From Protula sp. h YS-2021 (taxonomy: Eukaryota; Annelida; Polychaeta; Sabellida; Serpulidae), in assembly GCA_949752745.1 (NCBI GenBank), contig OX457027.1:17378603-17442602 (forward strand): 64,000 bases of DNA, given 5' to 3'. A program made the position numbers and the translations under genes. Position 1 is the first letter of the stretch; the number at the start of each line of letters is the position of its first letter. Below the pieces are notes generated by a model. That model worked only from the letters and a program-made list of their open reading frames with translations, was not told the DNA's origin and made no database searches. Positions 36,686 through 48,814 of this stretch are shown here, piece by piece.

Positions 36686-37586
36686 CTAAGGCTTCTTTCC
36701 ACTGGACTGCTTTGGAGTCCTGCAAGAAGGAGGACCATTATGAATCACTGATTCAGCAGCAAGAAACGGGTTAAGACTATGCAATTTACTCAACGAATCA
36801 GTTGTATATTCTTGCAAATAATGTTTAATAAACGTATTTAGCGAGGCCCAACAGCCAACCCGCAATGGCTCACGCATTGCGCAAGGAGTACACCACGTAT
36901 CTGGCCTGTTGAGCTTTGATTGACAATCGCTTCTGGATTACATTTTCAGGTTCATTAATTATATCATCATATGCTAACAATATGGTTTTCTTGATATCAT
37001 TCGAAATAGGCGCTTTAGAAAATCTACCGTAATACTACGCATGAATGATATAAACCAACGACATTGCAACCTGCTGTTATAGGATTTCGACCGTTTGATA
37101 TACGCCAGTAGTAGCGAGACAGGGTATAACAAAGCTGTGTCGACAACGCCACATGATCGTACCCCGCAAGATATCACAATCTGCTTAAATGTACCAAAGC
37201 CCTTAGTCACAATGGGCGTCTTTCCCAAAAAGGGCTTCAATGGTTTCAGAACCACCTGCTCCCACGAACCATTAACCAGACTAACCAAGATTTGCAATCC
37301 GTGTATTTCACCGCGGCTTTTACCCAACGCTAACGCTACTTGAGACACGTTTTAGGACAAGCAGCTTGTCCGGAATGATAGAATGATGGAAAAGTGGCGG
37401 TGCGTGATACTTCAAAACCAGTGACAAATTCCAAGGCACCACTGTCCTATCAGAAATCGGACGTTTCAACTGAAAAGATCTAACCAAATCCGATAAAACC
37501 TCACAGGATGACAAATCATAACCTGATGTTCGCTTCAAAATAAATATGAGAGCCGAACGGTAGGTCATAATCGATCTAACCGACAC
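36686..37586 (-). pseudogene. DIRS tyrosine recombinase, frameshifted
   Basis: In order: ILKRTSGYDLSSCEVLSDLV (37586 down), SDRTVVPWNLSLVLKYH, MSQVALALGKSRGEIHGLQ, VTKGFGTFKQIV, and near 36840 VGCWASLNTFIKHYLQEYTTDS, which carries the likely nucleophilic tyrosine. Frame changes at about 37350 and 36970 break it. The family recombines circular cDNA without a target duplication. Confidence 0.85.
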
Positions 37587-37591
37587 CCTTT

Positions 37592-39767
37592 TTATCTCAA
37601 AGACATACAGAAAAGAGTCGTCACTGCCAGTGCCATAGCAGCCATTGAATTGATACCCCTATCCAGAGCGCATGACTCGAACAAACGCCAATGTGACAAG
37701 TACACCTTGTTTGTAGAGGCCTTATGAATTCTGTCCATCCCCTGTACTACTCGCTGAGAGAACCCCTTGGATTTCAGGAAAAAAAACTTATGCATCAAAA
37801 TTTCAGTCGATTTGGATGAAAATGGTCCCAATGAGCTTGACGCAGACTTCCATACTGAAATGGAATTGGAAGACTCATGACATACGGTAACCGCATTAAC
37901 AAAGAAAACCAAGGCAGTTCTGGAAGCTCGGGAGCAAACAGCAGGAGACACCGGGGCCTCTTTGTGCAAGATCTTCGTGAGAACCTTCATCATGAGAGAC
38001 GACGGTTGAAATGCAAACAACACCTGCGTGGGCCACTCACACTGCAACGCATCGATCGCTATCGCGACCACATCCGGACACGGAGACATGTACGCCGGAA
38101 GACGATGATTGAGACGATTGGGAAATAGATCGACCTGAGCTGGACCCCACGGAGACTGCGAAGCAATCCAGCGAAACTTGTAATCCGCTAAGGCCCACTC
38201 GGTGTGAACAACCTGACCCATCCGAGAAGCCAAGTCCGCGAGAACATTCAGACTCCCTATAATGTGAGAGGGCTGAATGAAAAAACCACAACCCGAGCAC
38301 ACAACAAGACCTGTTTGGTGAGACGAGACAACATGGGTGAGCGAGTGCAGACCAGCTTGAAACAAATACGACACCACCGTCTTATTGTCTATCAGAAACT
38401 GAATCAATTGACCGCGAGAAATGCTTTCAGAGTTTGACAAGCTATCAAAACCGCCTTCATTTCTAGCACGTTGATATGCAATCGTTGTTCGTGGTTGGCC
38501 CAACAACCTTTCCACATATGAACCTAAAAAACGACACCTCACCCGGTGCAAGAAGCGTCCGTCTGTACTTGCCTCGATGGAGCTGGGACAGAAAACGGTA
38601 CCCCAACCAAAAGATTGGCCTGAAAGCTATGATCGACAACCTGATGCGATCACACGGCAACCCGTCGCGACGCAATGCCTTCAAGATCACACGTTAGAAC
38701 TCCCGAAAATGATACCTGCTCAGTTCGACTGTCTATTGCGTTGCCACTAACAAACCTAGAAGAGACTCTAGCTGTGCTACCCGAAGCATTGGTGTAGACA
38801 AAACCATGGCAATGAGCGACATTATCCTCTGAACTCGGCTTTGTGTGGGAAAGGCTCTGTCAAGCACAAAATCTAACAACTCTCCCAGAAACCCCATTCT
38901 CTGACCCAGAACCAATTCCGATTTGTTACACTTGACCAGCAACCCCAGAACCCCGCCCTGGCTCAGCAAAGAATCTGGCGCGCACAAAATCTAACCACTC
39001 TGCCAGAAGCTCTATTCTCTGACTCAAAATCAATTCCGATTTGTTGCACTTGACCAGCAATCCCAGAACCCCGCATTGGCTCATCATACGGTCCAACTGC
39101 GTTAGAAGCAGTTGTTTGTCCGAATTTACTAACAACCAATCGTCGAGGTATTGGAACAGCAGCAAATCTTTTTGCTTGACTACCTTCATAACCTGGGTAA
39201 AAACAAATGGGGCCGTTGACAATCCAAGGGGAGAAACCAATAATTCTGATCCGCTAGAAAACGAGAAATCTGCGAGAAAACCATGCGACGCTTCGTGCAT
39301 CGGAAAGTGTAGATATGCATCGGACAAATCCACTAAACCGCCTACATGCCCTGACTTAGGGTGGATTTGATCAACTGTAGAGTATCCATCGTGAACGATG
39401 TGAACTGTAGGAATTGCTTGAGATGCGACAAGTCTATGACAATACGCCATCCGCCTGACTCTTTCGGTACGAGAAAGACGCGACTGAAAAACGCGGGAGT
39501 GCCTATCGGCATCTTTTCTAAAGCCCTCTTCTCTACAAGATCCTGAACCATCTCTTGCAACACAAATTGCTTCTCTGGCCTGTGATCGTACGTTGTGACT
39601 AAAGAAGGATAGGGAAACTTGGCCAGCGGTGGAAGAATTTGGAAACCCGACCTGTCCCTTGCAAAAGGTTGGAGGTAACCCAAGCGCAACCACCGAACTA
39701 GATTTTTGGCACCTCCCAGAGCTTGCCGAGCTTGCCAAAAATTCTTTAGCCTTACTCTTACGGGCAC
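37592..39767 (-). pseudogene. DIRS reverse transcriptase, RNase H and recombinase N-terminus
   Basis: From 39767 downward: PEKQFVLQEMVQDLVEKRAL, MPIGTPAFFSRVFLVPKESG, then LVDLSDAYLHFPMHEASHGF (motif A) and LLLFQYLDDWLLVNSDKQLL (YLDD catalytic motif). At 38551-37592 are the RNase H-type IQFLIDNKTVVSYL and NVLADLASR segments and the recombinase-linked FLKSKGFSQRVVQGMDRIHK. Frameshifts lie near 39370 and 38930, and a tandem duplication of VKCNKSEL...Q.(I/M)(E/G) occurs at 38870-39060. Confidence 0.88.
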
Positions 39768-39870
39768 ATTTACGCTAGATTCGCGACAATTATTAACCTG
39801 TTCTTCGCAGAAACCGAAAGCGTCTGGCAGAGATCATCGTGCAATCTGTGCCGGATACTTTGATTGGTTG

Positions 39871-41065
39871 CTACCTCTGTTTAGGAATTGCAGCCTGCTT
39901 TTTCATGTCCAACTTGTGCTTCTTGGATTGGGGTATCGACACTGGAATCGAACCAGGCCTCTTCCGCGGCGTAGTTGTCTGCGGAGCGGCGATGTGCCAT
40001 TGCTTCGCTGGAGTGGCACGAGGTGCTAGAACCTTGCGCATTAATACATCTTGTGGTCTAACCCGTGCCGCTTCAATAACATTCTTGACTAACTCCGCAG
40101 GACATAAATCCGATTGCCCATATATATGGGTGAAACGAAGCTTCCTTGCCTCGTCTGGCCTGATGCTTGAATGTGGCAGAACTTGATCTCTGCGCAGAAC
40201 CACGAGTGACGACAGTAAGTATGCATTCAACTTCATCAAATCTGAGGACGCGGCTACCACTGTATCAAACACCCGATCAAACAACGCATTGGTTCAGGGG
40301 TCGATGAACTTTCTGAGCTTTTGGAGTACCTCATCTTGGAAGCAAAGAGTACGCATGCTCTTACTGGACACCTCCACCAAAAAACGACAGTCACGCTCCG
40401 CTAACGGTACGCTGAAATCAGGATTGAACTTCGGAAGCCTGTTAGCCATGTCCTTGGGATACTTGAGTGGTTGAATGGGTAAAACTCCGTCATTTGACTG
40501 ATAAGACGCCGTCCTCACGTGCAAAACATTTGAAGGCAGTAATCGTGACCAATGACGTTGCCGAACCTCTTGCAAGGACTGTAGTTCCTCCATTCGCGCC
40601 TGCAGAACGTTGGCCACTCAGAGACCTGTTGACAAAGTCCTGAAATCCTCGCGTGGTGTCGGTTGGGATTGAGCCGCAAAAACACAAACGGCCTACTAAC
40701 CTGCGGCGTCAAAGACGTTATCGAAGCAGAATTATCGGCAATGAATTTCAAGATGTCTTTAAATGGAAAGCTCGCTGCCGAAAGATCAACGGTTGATGCT
40801 TCTGCCCACTCTTCCGGTTCAATCTCAACCCTTGGGGGCGTGGGAGAGAGCACCGGTCTAAAAGGCTTCTGTTCCTCCCGCGGAGAGTCCTGGTATGTTC
40901 TGGCCTTGGCAGACTCTTGCTGTTGCAAAAGAAAGGATAAGATGGAATTATCCAAGTGCACACACTGATCGCAACGATTATCCAACGTGCATGGCTGAAT
41001 CCTCGAGCGACGCAAACAGGCAGTGCATTGTGAATGTGGGTCATCAGTACGTTTGATGTGAGCAC
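39871..41065 (-). pseudogene. DIRS gag-like region
   Basis: Overlapping minus-strand frames (39871-40284, 40294-40617, 40515-41015, 40748-41065) upstream of the polymerase. Visible are SSDLMKLNAYLLSSLVVLRR, RPDEARKLRFTHIYG, a Pro/Arg-rich C-terminal segment and NGVLPIQPLKYPKDMANRLP. Position and composition suit a DIRS gag. There is no known catalytic motif, and it is split by frameshifts. Confidence 0.6.
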
Positions 41066-41269
41066 AGGATTTCGGTATATAGTATATAGAAGTCGCTGAT
41101 AAAAATCTGTAAAACAGGATATATTAATGATAAAAGACTACATAATACTCGTATACATCATTAGTCTGTTTTAAGAGCAAAACATACAGTGTAAGATACA
41201 ACCTGACACTAATACCCGTCGCCGCAGCGTGTATCACGTGCTCGAGTCGCTGCAAACAGGACTCGTATC

Positions 41270-41530
41270 CGTGGCAACCCGTCAGTCACGTATCGTAACA
41301 GACACAAGACGCTGTAATATCAAGCCACTGTGTCACCGAGTGGCTGTAAACCACAGCAGTGAGCGCAGCAGACACGACTGGTGAGCACAGTGTGTCGCCG
41401 CAAACACGACTCGTGATAACAGCAAGTTGTTGCAAACACGGCCCGTGAACACGACAAGTCGTCGCAGACACGACTTGTAAGCACAGCGAATCGCAACAAG
41501 CACGACCCATGAACAGTGCCAAGTTGTCAT
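41270..41530 (-). repeat. GC-richer ~37-bp minisatellite in DIRS leader
   Basis: Repeats of the type GCAAACACG(A/G)C(T/C)CGTGA, then ACA(A/G)CAAGT(C/T)GT(C/T)GC, occur about six times. The surrounding 41066-42174 shows no gene. Confidence 0.7.
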
Positions 41531-42174
41531 AACCGCTACAGGTACGACGCCGCTGTGACGACCACATGATCGATTCTTCACCGAGTCATATGTAGACAAA
41601 AGCGACTACCCTTATCGAGAAAAAACGTCACAATAGTAGGCGTGTTTCACAACAGAAAGAGGTAGTGTATGCAGCTCCCCAAAGAAAGTTGCCGCAGTAT
41701 CGAAACCATGGAAGACGAAACCTCCTGAACCCGTATTACCTGTGTGTTCGACAACCCTACAATGCCCTGTTGCTGGCCGAAGGGAAGAAGGACGGTAGAA
41801 AGTTGAAACTTCCCTGTTTGCAGAGCCGACTCGATGCAAACTGTTTGCTGACAATGAGGGAAACTCTCGAAATGGCATCTGTGAAAATCGCCCAGAGGCC
41901 ATCTCACTGTCTATTACACATAACCTACACTACGTTCTGATGGCAGGGAAGCATTTACCAAAATGAAAGCCTGTCTGACGAAACCCAGAACTACCTCACG
42001 TAGGAATCCGACAAAGTTAGCAAATCATTCAAAACGTACACGAAGCAAGGAAAAACGTACAGTGGACGTATCCATGAGATAACATCCATGACAAGCAATA
42101 TATAAAAAGTATGCAGTTACCTTGATTTTGATCCGTCATTTTAACAAAAAAATATCAACAGAAAAAATCTCCTG

Positions 42175-42420
42175 TTATTCGGATCGCGATAGGTTGGGAA
42201 TGGTTCGATCACATGACAGAAACTGCACCGACGCTGATTGGTCGGTTGGTTGACAGGCATTGTAAATATAGCAACAGGGCATCTGGTAGGAGTACCGATG
42301 TGGTGCTCTGTGTTCCACAGAATTTTTTATTATAGATCGCGATAACCAATAAATAATACACTGAAAACCCCATAATGATGGCTTCGTAGTCTTCAAGCCG
42401 ATAATTTTTTAATTAAAAAA
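42175..42420 (-). repeat. Right terminal repeat of second DIRS
   Basis: GGTTCGATCACATGACAGAA, TTGGTCGGTTGGTTGACAGG and TAGATCGCGATAACCAATAA match 28428-28590 directly and 35890-36030 as inverted complement. Confidence 0.8.
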
Positions 42421-43518
42421 GGCCATTCTAAGGGGTTTGCTGTGGTGCGGGTAGTTTTTGATATCCAAACACGTGGACACAGGTTTGGACTCCGTAACTA
42501 GGTGGAAACAAATACATGTTGAAATTGTTATACTCCAGGTTATGTTGAAAGCGTCTCATGCAATCTGGGAATAGTTTATCTAGGCCTTTAAAAAACGTTG
42601 GTAGCAAACCTAGTTTCTCGATTTTTACAGTTAGATAGACAAACAGATTGCGCTGGAAATACCTTTTCATGACGCACAAAAAAAAAGATACTTTCTCATG
42701 GCATGCTAGAAATAAATCTGTTGTTCTCATTTGTTTGTTTTTGTGAATGCATCTTCATGTTTCTTTGAATAATTTCATTTCTTCTCATTGTGTATAAGCT
42801 GAGGAATCGAATACAGGCCTGTTGACAAATTCGACAGGAAAGAGTGGTAGCAGTTAACTAAAGCTCCCATATTTTGCAAATGTCGCTATCGTAGACGTTT
42901 TGTGCTAAGCGCTGTAAATCTTGTTCGAATTACATCTTAATTTCAAAATATTCTTCCTGGTGTCTTCTTGTATCTTGTCAACCCTTGTGTGCAACTAGCG
43001 CAACCTGATATGTCCTTTTTTACCACACTCATGATATGTTTCTTCTTTGAATATGAACCCTTTCCAATGATGATTTATCCTCCCATGCCAGATTTTATCA
43101 CCTCCTTGACACTACTGGATATGCTTTGTATCTAGGATATACCTTGTATCGCCATTTCCATTTCCAGTCTTTTTGTGTGCCCGTCTTCGAAGGTCGCATT
43201 TTCACACAAGTAACACAGTTGTTCTGTATGCGAGGTGGCTACGTGGAAACACTAATTGAAACTGAACAGACGCTAAGTTGCCGCCACATGTTTTATTTAC
43301 AACCGAAAGTCTCGCACTGGCTACACATATACACAACATTACCCGCGTACTAATACAAGACTTTCTGTGTAGATTACTGCTTAACTGTGCTTTAACTGCT
43401 ATTTTACTACCAGCATTCAGTCGAACACTTTATCTGATTATCAAACAAAGAGATACAAAATCTATAAGTACACTAGGGAGAATATATCAATTAAATTACC
43501 TGAAAATTGCAGAATTTT
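42421..43518. other. No gene recognised; may contain the end of the gypsy-like element
   Basis: AT-rich sequence with short frames only. It lies on the 3' side of the minus-strand gypsy-like element, so an LTR could be here. I could not match it to the region right of 46402. Confidence 0.4.
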
Positions 43519-44300
43519 TTATCTTCGCCAGATTGAATTGCCAACCAAAACGTCATACAGTAACGTTCCGATTTTTCGCGAGATAAATGCAAATGTCCAT
43601 TTTTTGTGCTTTTGCCGATAGTCCCTCACAAGCACTTCATCACCCACACTAAAAGAGCGGAGCTGACATTCGTCTTTGGTGTTTACATTTCTGTAAATGA
43701 TGTCACGTAAATTGGGTTTTGCCAAATCCAGCCTTGTTTTGATTTCATGTCCTAGGAATAACAATGCCGGGGTCTCATTAGTAGTTGCGTTTTTAGTTGA
43801 GCGATACATACAAAATTTGGCTATTTTCTCCTGCATGGAACGAGGTTCATGCTTCATTGATTTGAGACTAGATTTGAGACTCTGAACCTTACGCTCTGCT
43901 AAACCGTTTCGCGAGGGTTTAAAAGGGCTCGTAGTTTTGTGAATAATTCCATGGAGTTCAGAAATTTCTGGAATGCTTCTGAATGGAATCTGGTGCCATT
44001 GTCTGTACAAATAACATCACAAATTCCGTAGGCGCTAAACAGTTCTTGAAGTACTCTGACAGTTTTCGGGGCAGTGAATTTTTCCATGATCCATACCTCT
44101 GGCCATCTGGAGTGTGCGTCGACTATTATGATGAACATATGGCCTTGCGAAATCAATGTGGATTCTTTTCCATGGATGACTTGGCTATTCTCAGGGATGA
44201 ACTGTAGCTCTTTGCTTATCTCTAAGCAGCTTGGGCACATTTTCGCTTGCGTTTCGATGTCTCTGTCGATACTGGGCCACCGAGTGTACGATCTAGCCAA
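43519..44300 (-). pseudogene. Gypsy-like integrase
   Basis: 43899-44300: MARSYTRWPSIDRDIE, CPSCLEISKE, then FIIIVDAHSRWPEVW (first catalytic Asp) and DVICTDNGTRFHSEAF (second). 43519-44010 in another frame: SPFKPSRNGLAERKVQSLKS (Glu), then FSVGDEVLVRDYRQ. The D, D and E positions are all visible, but a frameshift near 43960 splits them. Confidence 0.88.
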
Positions 44301-44306
44301 TTTTTT

Positions 44307-45665
44307 TCATTTCACTATACCAGGATGGGCACTATAGAGTTCTTGTAGGAAGGTTCTCTGGAACTTTTTCGGAATAAAAACTCGGTTTCCAATCAGCAGA
44401 CATTCTTGTGAAATGGATAATTCTGAGCCATGTGAATGATAAGGGGAAAGATTTTCTTCAACTTTTGCGGGCCAGCCATTTCTTGTAAACTTGTAACAAT
44501 ACCTGGTCTTTTGATGTTGCCTGGGCAATTTCCTTGAATGAAATCGGAAAGTTGTCGAGTAGGGCAGCATAGAATATTGCTCTTTCTTCTGATGAATTTT
44601 TCTGGCTTACCGGAAGGAGTAGTCTGCTTAAAGCGTCAGCGTTGGTGCTGAATCGACATCAGATGTGATGAGATCTTTCGTTTTTTTGAAGGCCGTTTCG
44701 CATGAGTCTGCCCATGGCCATTTCTGATTTTTGTGGAGCAACTGGTACAATGGATGTAGTATTGTAGACAGGTTGGGTAGGAAGCGGTGGTGGTAGTTTA
44801 CCAGGGCGAGCCAGCTTCGAAATTCAGAAACATTTCTTGGAGCTGGCGCATCTGTAACTGCCTTGATATTTTAATCGGTCTTGTGGATCCGTCTTTGTCG
44901 ACGGTATGAGCACAAAATCCAATGGAATCTTTGAAAAACTCACATTTGTTAGGGTTGACTTTGAGGCCGTATTCTATTAATTGCTGGAAGACTTTCTCGT
45001 TTTTTGATACCTTTCAAACCCTGTTCAATTGCGCGTTGCCAAATGGATGCAACTGGGGAAAAACCATAGCCAGGCGGTTGAAAACAAAAAGTCCTTTCTG
45101 GATGTTGATAGTCAGGTATTTTCTCGATTCCCCTCCCACTACCATTTAAAGATACGCCGTTTTGAGATCTATCTTTGAAAATTTCTCTCCACCTGCCAAT
45201 GTTGCTAACATGCTCTCAATCGTAGGCAATGGGTACGAGTCAACATTGAGCTGTGGATTGACAGTGACTTTAAAATCTCCACATATCCTGAAAGAACCGT
45301 CTTTCTTCAGAATTGAGACAATGGGTGCAGCAAAATCACTCCATTCCACCGGTGAAAGGATCCCTTTTTCTTACCATGTTGTTCAGTTCCTTGTCGACCT
45401 TGTCATTCATTGGAAATGGGACCTGTCTGGATTTGCGAAATTTAGGGGTAGCTCCTTTCTTGCGGTGCAACTTCGCAGTTATTCCTTTCAGCTCACCCAA
45501 GTCTTTGCCGAAACACTCACTGTACTTTTCCAGCAGATGGTCTAATTTCTTCTTACCTCGAGTCATCCGTATGGAATTGATTTCGTGCCAGTTTAACTTG
45601 ATGTGTCGGAGCAAATCTCTACCGAACAAAGGTGGACCTCCCCCGTGAAGAATATACAGCCGCAA
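44307..45665 (-). pseudogene. Gypsy-like reverse transcriptase region
   Basis: 45336-45665 has FGRDLLRHIKLNW and a YSECFGKDLGELKG segment typical of the RT approach. 45146-45349 has DFAAPIVSILKKDGSFRICG, DSYPLPTIESMLATLAGGEK and FSKIDLKTAYL (palm motif A). 44307-44570 ends with FLQELYSAHPGIVK, the start of the integrase zinc region. The intervening part has stops and shifts. Confidence 0.85.
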
Positions 45666-45718
45666 ACGATGTTCCTTACCTTCGTGTTCCGCCAGAACAG
45701 TCGCGTATCCGTCTGACC

Positions 45719-46402
45719 TTACACATTCTCCAGTATAGGTAGCCGTAATTTGCCAAGATGGCGCTGATAATCCCTTTTCGATATTATCGAAAGCGCAGAT
45801 CCTGTATCAAGTTCCATTTTGATAACTTTACCGTTTATTTTAGGACTGATCGTAATGGATGCACATTTCTTCTCGTTATTGTTATTTACATCCCAAAGAA
45901 CTTCCGTATAGCCGAGATCTGAACAGGAAGTGCTGTCGCCATTAGATTCCTCACCATCAGTGGTCATTTCATCGTCGCCATCATAGAAAACTTTCTTCTT
46001 TGGTTTTCGTTTCTTAAACTGGTCTGTTCCGTTCTTTTTGCCTTCAGAAGATTAATTACCGGATTTCTTCATCTTGCATCTTCTCTTAATGTGGCCTTTC
46101 TTATTGCAGTTGTGGCATTTCTCGTCCTTAAAACGGTAATCCTCGGGACCATGACCATTCCTACCACACCTGAAGCAACGATTTCCGGTTGTCTTCTGCA
46201 ACAGTAAACGCTTTAAAAGTGGCGGGAAGTTTACGATATGGACGTTTATATAAACATTAAACCATATTCGCGAAATAAGAGACAGGAATTTGTTCAATGT
46301 GGAGTAAAAAATAAAACAGAATTTTGGTCTCCACCGGCTGTAATTTTTTTTTCGAGAAAAAAATAGAATGGATAATTTTTTTAAATTCAGGATGCGAAAC
46401 AA
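45719..46402 (-). pseudogene. Gypsy-like gag zinc knuckles and protease
   Basis: 46052-46402 carries two CCHC-like knuckles, CFRCGRNGHGPEDYRF and CHNCNKKGHIKRRC (the first has Tyr in place of the last Cys). 45719-45967 carries VIKMELDTGSALSIISKRDY, the D-T-G-S/A active site of a retropepsin. A frame change and stop separate the two. Confidence 0.85.
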
Positions 46403-46832
46403 GATTGGATCTTCTGGTTAAACATATCCATTGTTAACGCGACTTTGTCCTGTCAAGGAGGCATCACCCTGGCGGGACCATTTAGTCCGTTTTAGAGGAG
46501 GGGGACCGGAGGCTCAGATGCCATAACTCAACTCAAACTGAACTCTTCTCATCTTTAGCAATAAAACATTTCTCTAGGCATGTCTTAAAGAGCTCCCAAT
46601 TACCTTCTGCTTCATACCAACATAACAGACATTTATCCCTCTGTAAGAAACAATTTGTACCAGGAGTTAAGAAATGACAGAACTACTGCATAGCAACGCT
46701 GTTGTGATGACAGTTCTACTGCATAGCAACCCTGTTGCTATGACAGTTCCACTGCAGTGGAGTGAAGGAGTGATTTGTATAGCTGTGCATGTGATTGCAG
46801 CCGTGGTGGAGTTGCGTTTTGGTGACGAGATG

Positions 46833-47090
46833 GTGTAAACGACAAAAGGAAAAGTGGGGATAAAAAGTGTGGACAAGGGAGGGGAAAATGAACCAATGAG
46901 AATTGGATGTGAAACGTGCATTTCTATTGGTGCATTTTCGCTCCCTTTTCGCAGTCATTTCGGTGTAAACGACAAAAGGAAAAGTGGGGATAAAAAGTGT
47001 GGACCAGGGAGGGAAAGGGGAGGGGAAAGTGGACCAATAAGAATTGGATGTGAAAGGTGTATTTTTATTGGTTAGAAGATGTGAAAATTT
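46833..47090 (+). repeat. 130-bp tandem duplication
   Basis: Units begin at 46833 and 46963 with GTGTAAACGACAAAAGGAAA and contain ACCAAT(G/A)AGAATTGGATGTG and CTATTGGT, i.e. repeated CCAAT-box-like sequences in both orientations. Confidence 0.85.
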
Positions 47091-47410
47091 CGCTCCTTTT
47101 GCTGTGGCATATAAAAGGCAGTTGGTTGAAAAAAATGTTGGAAAAAATTAAGTTGTCCCCAGAAAACTTGCATTATGTGAGTTGTTATAAAATGTTACCG
47201 CCGCCGCCCCCTCCCTTTTTTCTTTTTTGCTGTGGCATAAGCTATTGGGATAGCTTTTTTTCCCCTTAGAGTTGGTGGGGTGTAGTTAGGAGTGTGGGAT
47301 GGTGACGAGAGAATGAAACGTCATTTGATGCAGTTGTAGCGATTGAGAGCGATTGAGAGCTATTGAGAGCGAAAGAAACGTTTCCGATGAAACGGTTTTG
47401 GTGGACATAG

Positions 47411-47588
47411 GTATTGGGGAGGGTAGGGGGGAGGAAAGGGCTTGTGTCTTTTGAAAGAAGGCGTGTGCGCCGAGGCGGGTTGGGTTGGGGAGGAGGGGGA
47501 GGGGAGAGGGGGAGGAAAGGGCTTTTTTTTTTTTAAAGAAGGCGTGTGCGCCGAGGCGGGTTAGGTTGGGGAGGAGGGGAGGAAAGAG
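47411..47588 (+). repeat. 88-bp G-rich tandem duplication
   Basis: GGGGGAGGAAAGGGCTT, then GAAGGCGTGTGCGCCGAGGC and GGGTTGGGGAGGAGGGG occur twice, followed by a poly-T tract. Confidence 0.85.
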
Positions 47589-47766
47589 TTTTTTTTTAAA
47601 GTTTTTTTTAAAAGTATTTTTTAAGCATTTCCCACACATTTTCATGCATACACATACTCTCCCGAACACGGTAGGTTTGTTTGCTTATTTTGAAAATAGT
47701 TGGCGGCCGATTTGGAGCGGCCAGGAGATAAGCTTCTCATTGTTTTAGCGCTTATTTTTTTGGCGT

Positions 47767-48321
47767 TTACTCGAATGTGAGAACATCCCTGGCTTGTCTG
47801 CCGCACTGCGACATTTGCTGCGAACCAAAAACATAGCAGTCTGATTTGACGTTGCACGTAAGGCATCGCATAGTATATTGGCTTTTGACAGCCCCCATAA
47901 ACGCTGCTATGTTGGTGCAATGCAAACAAGCCATTTGTCCGCACTGTAAACAGATGGTTTTGTCGAAGAACATCAGGCAAGAGCAGCCGGGACATGTGGC
48001 AAAGTCCCTCTTCACGAAGTACTCGACCCACTCTGGATATTCGACTTCTTCCAAGAGTGATGGGATTGCCTCCCCGAGAACGTAACTTCTGATATAAGCT
48101 TTGGTGTACTCCCCTCTTTCTATGTTTTCCATCCTTTTGCCTGTCGTAATCATGCGGTCGAAGCTGATTGGTATGCAGACAACTCCGATGTTTTGTGGAT
48201 CTGGCAGCATCTGCATAAAATGCGTTCGGTAGGGCGTCTCCCGCAGTCTTTGAGGCTGGTATTCGCGGTGGTCAACGGAGTTGACACTTCTTTCGTCATC
48301 GAGGTGAAAATAGAACTCCAT
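47767..48321 (-). CDS. Zinc-binding accessory protein of Polinton 2
   Basis: 184 residues from MEFYFHLDDERS; an upstream in-frame Met at 48345 lies too close to the minus-strand TATA (GAGTATATAAG, 48358-48368) to be within the transcript. The N-terminal half is soluble and has no known motif (VVCIPISFDRMITTGKRMEN). The C-terminal half has CPGCSCLMFFDKTICLQCGQ, MACLHCTN, and RCLTCNVKSDC: at least four CxxC pairs like a RING or double zinc ribbon. It is divergent from the gene at 48815. It is absent from copy 1, so it is accessory cargo. A ubiquitin-ligase or regulatory role is only a possibility. Confidence 0.7.
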   Translation of the reverse strand: MEFYFHLDDERSVNSVDHREYQPQRLRETPYRTHFMQMLPDPQNIGVVCIPISFDRMITTGKRMENIERGEYTKAYIRSYVLGEAIPSLLEEVEYPEWVEYFVKRDFATCPGCSCLMFFDKTICLQCGQMACLHCTNIAAFMGAVKSQYTMRCLTCNVKSDCYVFGSQQMSQCGRQARDVLTFE

Positions 48322-48345
48322 GATGATAAAAGGCTGGAGAGGCAT

Positions 48346-48814
48346 GGATGAACAACAGCTTATATACTCTGTAGCCGATTGACGTCAGACCACCCTCCCC
48401 CCTCCCCCATCGACACAGAGTCCCAAGAACAGCGTATGTGTCGACGACGACCCCCCTCCCCTAGTACAGAGTATGTGTCGACGACGACCCTCACTCTCCC
48501 CCCCCCCCTACCACCAAAGAAGAGCTAAAAAATCATTTCCCAAACAAAAAGAAACTCATGTTAGGGTTTTTAAAGCATTTTCCACACATTCGTCTTGACG
48601 AAATGGGTAGCTGTGTAAAAGAAACGTCATTTGTGCAGTTGTCAGCGTAATTAAGGGATTTGACATAACGGCTTTATTCCGTTGAAGCGCTGATGAAGCG
48701 CTGAAGTGTAAAACGTTACCATCCCCCCATCCCCCCACCCTCCCCAAAACTCATATATAAGTGGGGCTGTTGTCGGGAAAAGCCACCAAACGCCATTTGT
48801 CAGAGGCACACAAG
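48346..48814. promoter_or_regulatory. Divergent promoter region between accessory genes
   Basis: A minus-strand TATA at 48358-48368 and a plus-strand TATATAA at 48754-48760 bracket C-rich tracts with a duplicated phrase (GAGTATGTGTCGACGACGACCC near 48430 and 48467). No gene lies between. Confidence 0.65.

Larger units (their letters stand above)
35825..42420 (-). mobile_element. DIRS-type retrotransposon, near full length
   Basis: About 6.6 kb on the minus strand: right terminal repeat (42175-42420), leader with minisatellite (41100-42170), gag-like region (39871-41065), RT/RNase H (37592-39767), tyrosine recombinase (36686-37586) and left terminal repeat (35825-36180). The termini are inverted relative to one another (TTATCGCGATCTAGAATAAT at the left, ATTATAGATCGCGATAA at the right), as expected for DIRS elements. 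Frames are interrupted, so it is not autonomous. Confidence 0.88.
43519..46402 (-). mobile_element. Ty3/gypsy-like LTR retrotransposon, internal part, broken
   Basis: Gag zinc knuckles, retropepsin, reverse transcriptase and integrase occur in that order on the minus strand, which is the Ty3/gypsy order. At least five frame interruptions exist. No LTR pair was recognised. Confidence 0.85.
46403..47766. other. Left flank of Polinton 2: tandem repeats and a possible leader promoter
   Basis: No protein gene is recognised. There is a 130-bp tandem duplication (46833-47090), an 88-bp G-rich tandem (47411-47588), repeated GCATAGCAAC...GTTG(C/T) phrases at 46678-46755, and a TATA (CATATAAAAGG, 47107-47117). 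The TATA is followed by a short open start MLEKIKLSPENLHY ending at a donor-like TAT|GTGAGT near 47177. The left end of Polinton 2 must lie in or before this stretch. Confidence 0.5.

Noticed and set aside
42800..46660. LTR pair for the gypsy-like element
   Set aside because: I compared the flanks by eye and found no convincing direct repeat, and no primer-binding site was identified.
46665..46700. AGTTAAGAAATGACAG as the left tip of Polinton 2
   Set aside because: It starts with AG like the copy 1 tip and lies just outside repeats, but without the right terminus or a visible 6-bp duplication partner it cannot be supported.
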